DNA from: Bacteroidaceae bacterium | Lineage (GTDB): Bacteria > Bacteroidota > Bacteroidia > Bacteroidales > Bacteroidaceae | Reading direction: 5' to 3' | DNA length: 6,045 nucleotides | Assembly: GCA_024695315.1 (NCBI GenBank) | Contig: JAILIJ010000012.1 | Span: 1-6,045 of the forward strand | In this document: in pieces, positions 5,942 through 6,045 of the stretch | Layout of the letters: each line of letters opens with the position of its first letter | How positions within the stretch are numbered: the first letter of the stretch is position 1 | Position numbers and translations under genes: made by a program | Notes under the pieces: model-generated | Told to the model about the DNA's origin: nothing | The model's database searches: none | The model's input: the letters and a program-made list of their open reading frames with translations, nothing else

Positions 5942-6045
5942 ACAATGAAGAGTTTGATCCTGGCTCAGGATGAACGCTAGCTACAGGCTTAACACATGCA
6001 AGTCGAGGGGTAACAGGAGAGAAGCTTGCTTCTCTTGCTGACGAC
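5942..6045 (+). rRNA. rrs: 16S ribosomal RNA, 5' end (continues past window)
   Basis: The universal 5' primer site AGAGTTTGATCCTGGCTCAG starts at 5949, followed by GATGAACGCTAGCTACAGGC and TTAACACATGCAAGTCGAGG, which is the Bacteroidales pattern and is close to Prevotella. Aligned to E. coli numbering, base 1 falls near 5942. The V1 region (helix 6) forms a hairpin GAGAAGCTTGCTTCTC. Only about the first 104 nt are present. The exact mature 5' end is estimated from alignment. Confidence 0.97.

Overview
The window comes from an AT-rich Bacteroidales genome, most likely Prevotellaceae. The evidence is the start of a 16S rRNA gene with the Bacteroidales-type sequence GATGAACGCTAGCTACAGGC, several promoters of the Bacteroidetes sigma-ABfr type (TTG about 19-20 bp before TAnnTTTG), no Shine-Dalgarno sequence before the two complete genes, and protein families typical of the group.

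Layout: (1) bases 1-524 hold the 3' part of a DUF4827-like protein gene (+). (2) A 194-bp gap carries a candidate promoter and leads to glmM (719-2128, +), the phosphoglucosamine mutase that makes GlcN-1-P for peptidoglycan and lipid A. (3) A 17-bp perfect stem flanked by A and T tracts (2148-2190) lies between convergent genes and can terminate both. (4) An exported S9-family serine peptidase of 824 residues (2231-4705, -) has a complete Ser671/Asp753/His785 triad, a beta-propeller and an unassigned N-terminal beta-rich region. (5) About 1 kb without a convincing protein gene (4706-5693) separates the divergent peptidase promoter from an rRNA operon. (6) An rRNA promoter (5671-5701), a roughly 235-nt leader with a boxA-like element and hairpins, and the first 104 nt of 16S rRNA end the window.

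The coding genes are ordinary housekeeping or periplasmic genes and do not form one pathway. The part worth a second look is the 1-kb intergenic stretch. It has a good promoter (4918-4949) with no ordinary gene behind it. Behind that promoter come an 8-bp hairpin, four 11-bp tandem units ending in CGAAG, a strong Shine-Dalgarno-like AAGGAGGTG (unusual in this phylum), a 20-codon ORF, and a CTGAC/GTCAG pair ending in a T run. Together these suggest a small RNA or a small-peptide transcript. Further on is a 59-bp nested inverted repeat (5349-5407) that shares words with the rRNA promoter region. No defence system, mobile element or CRISPR array is visible.
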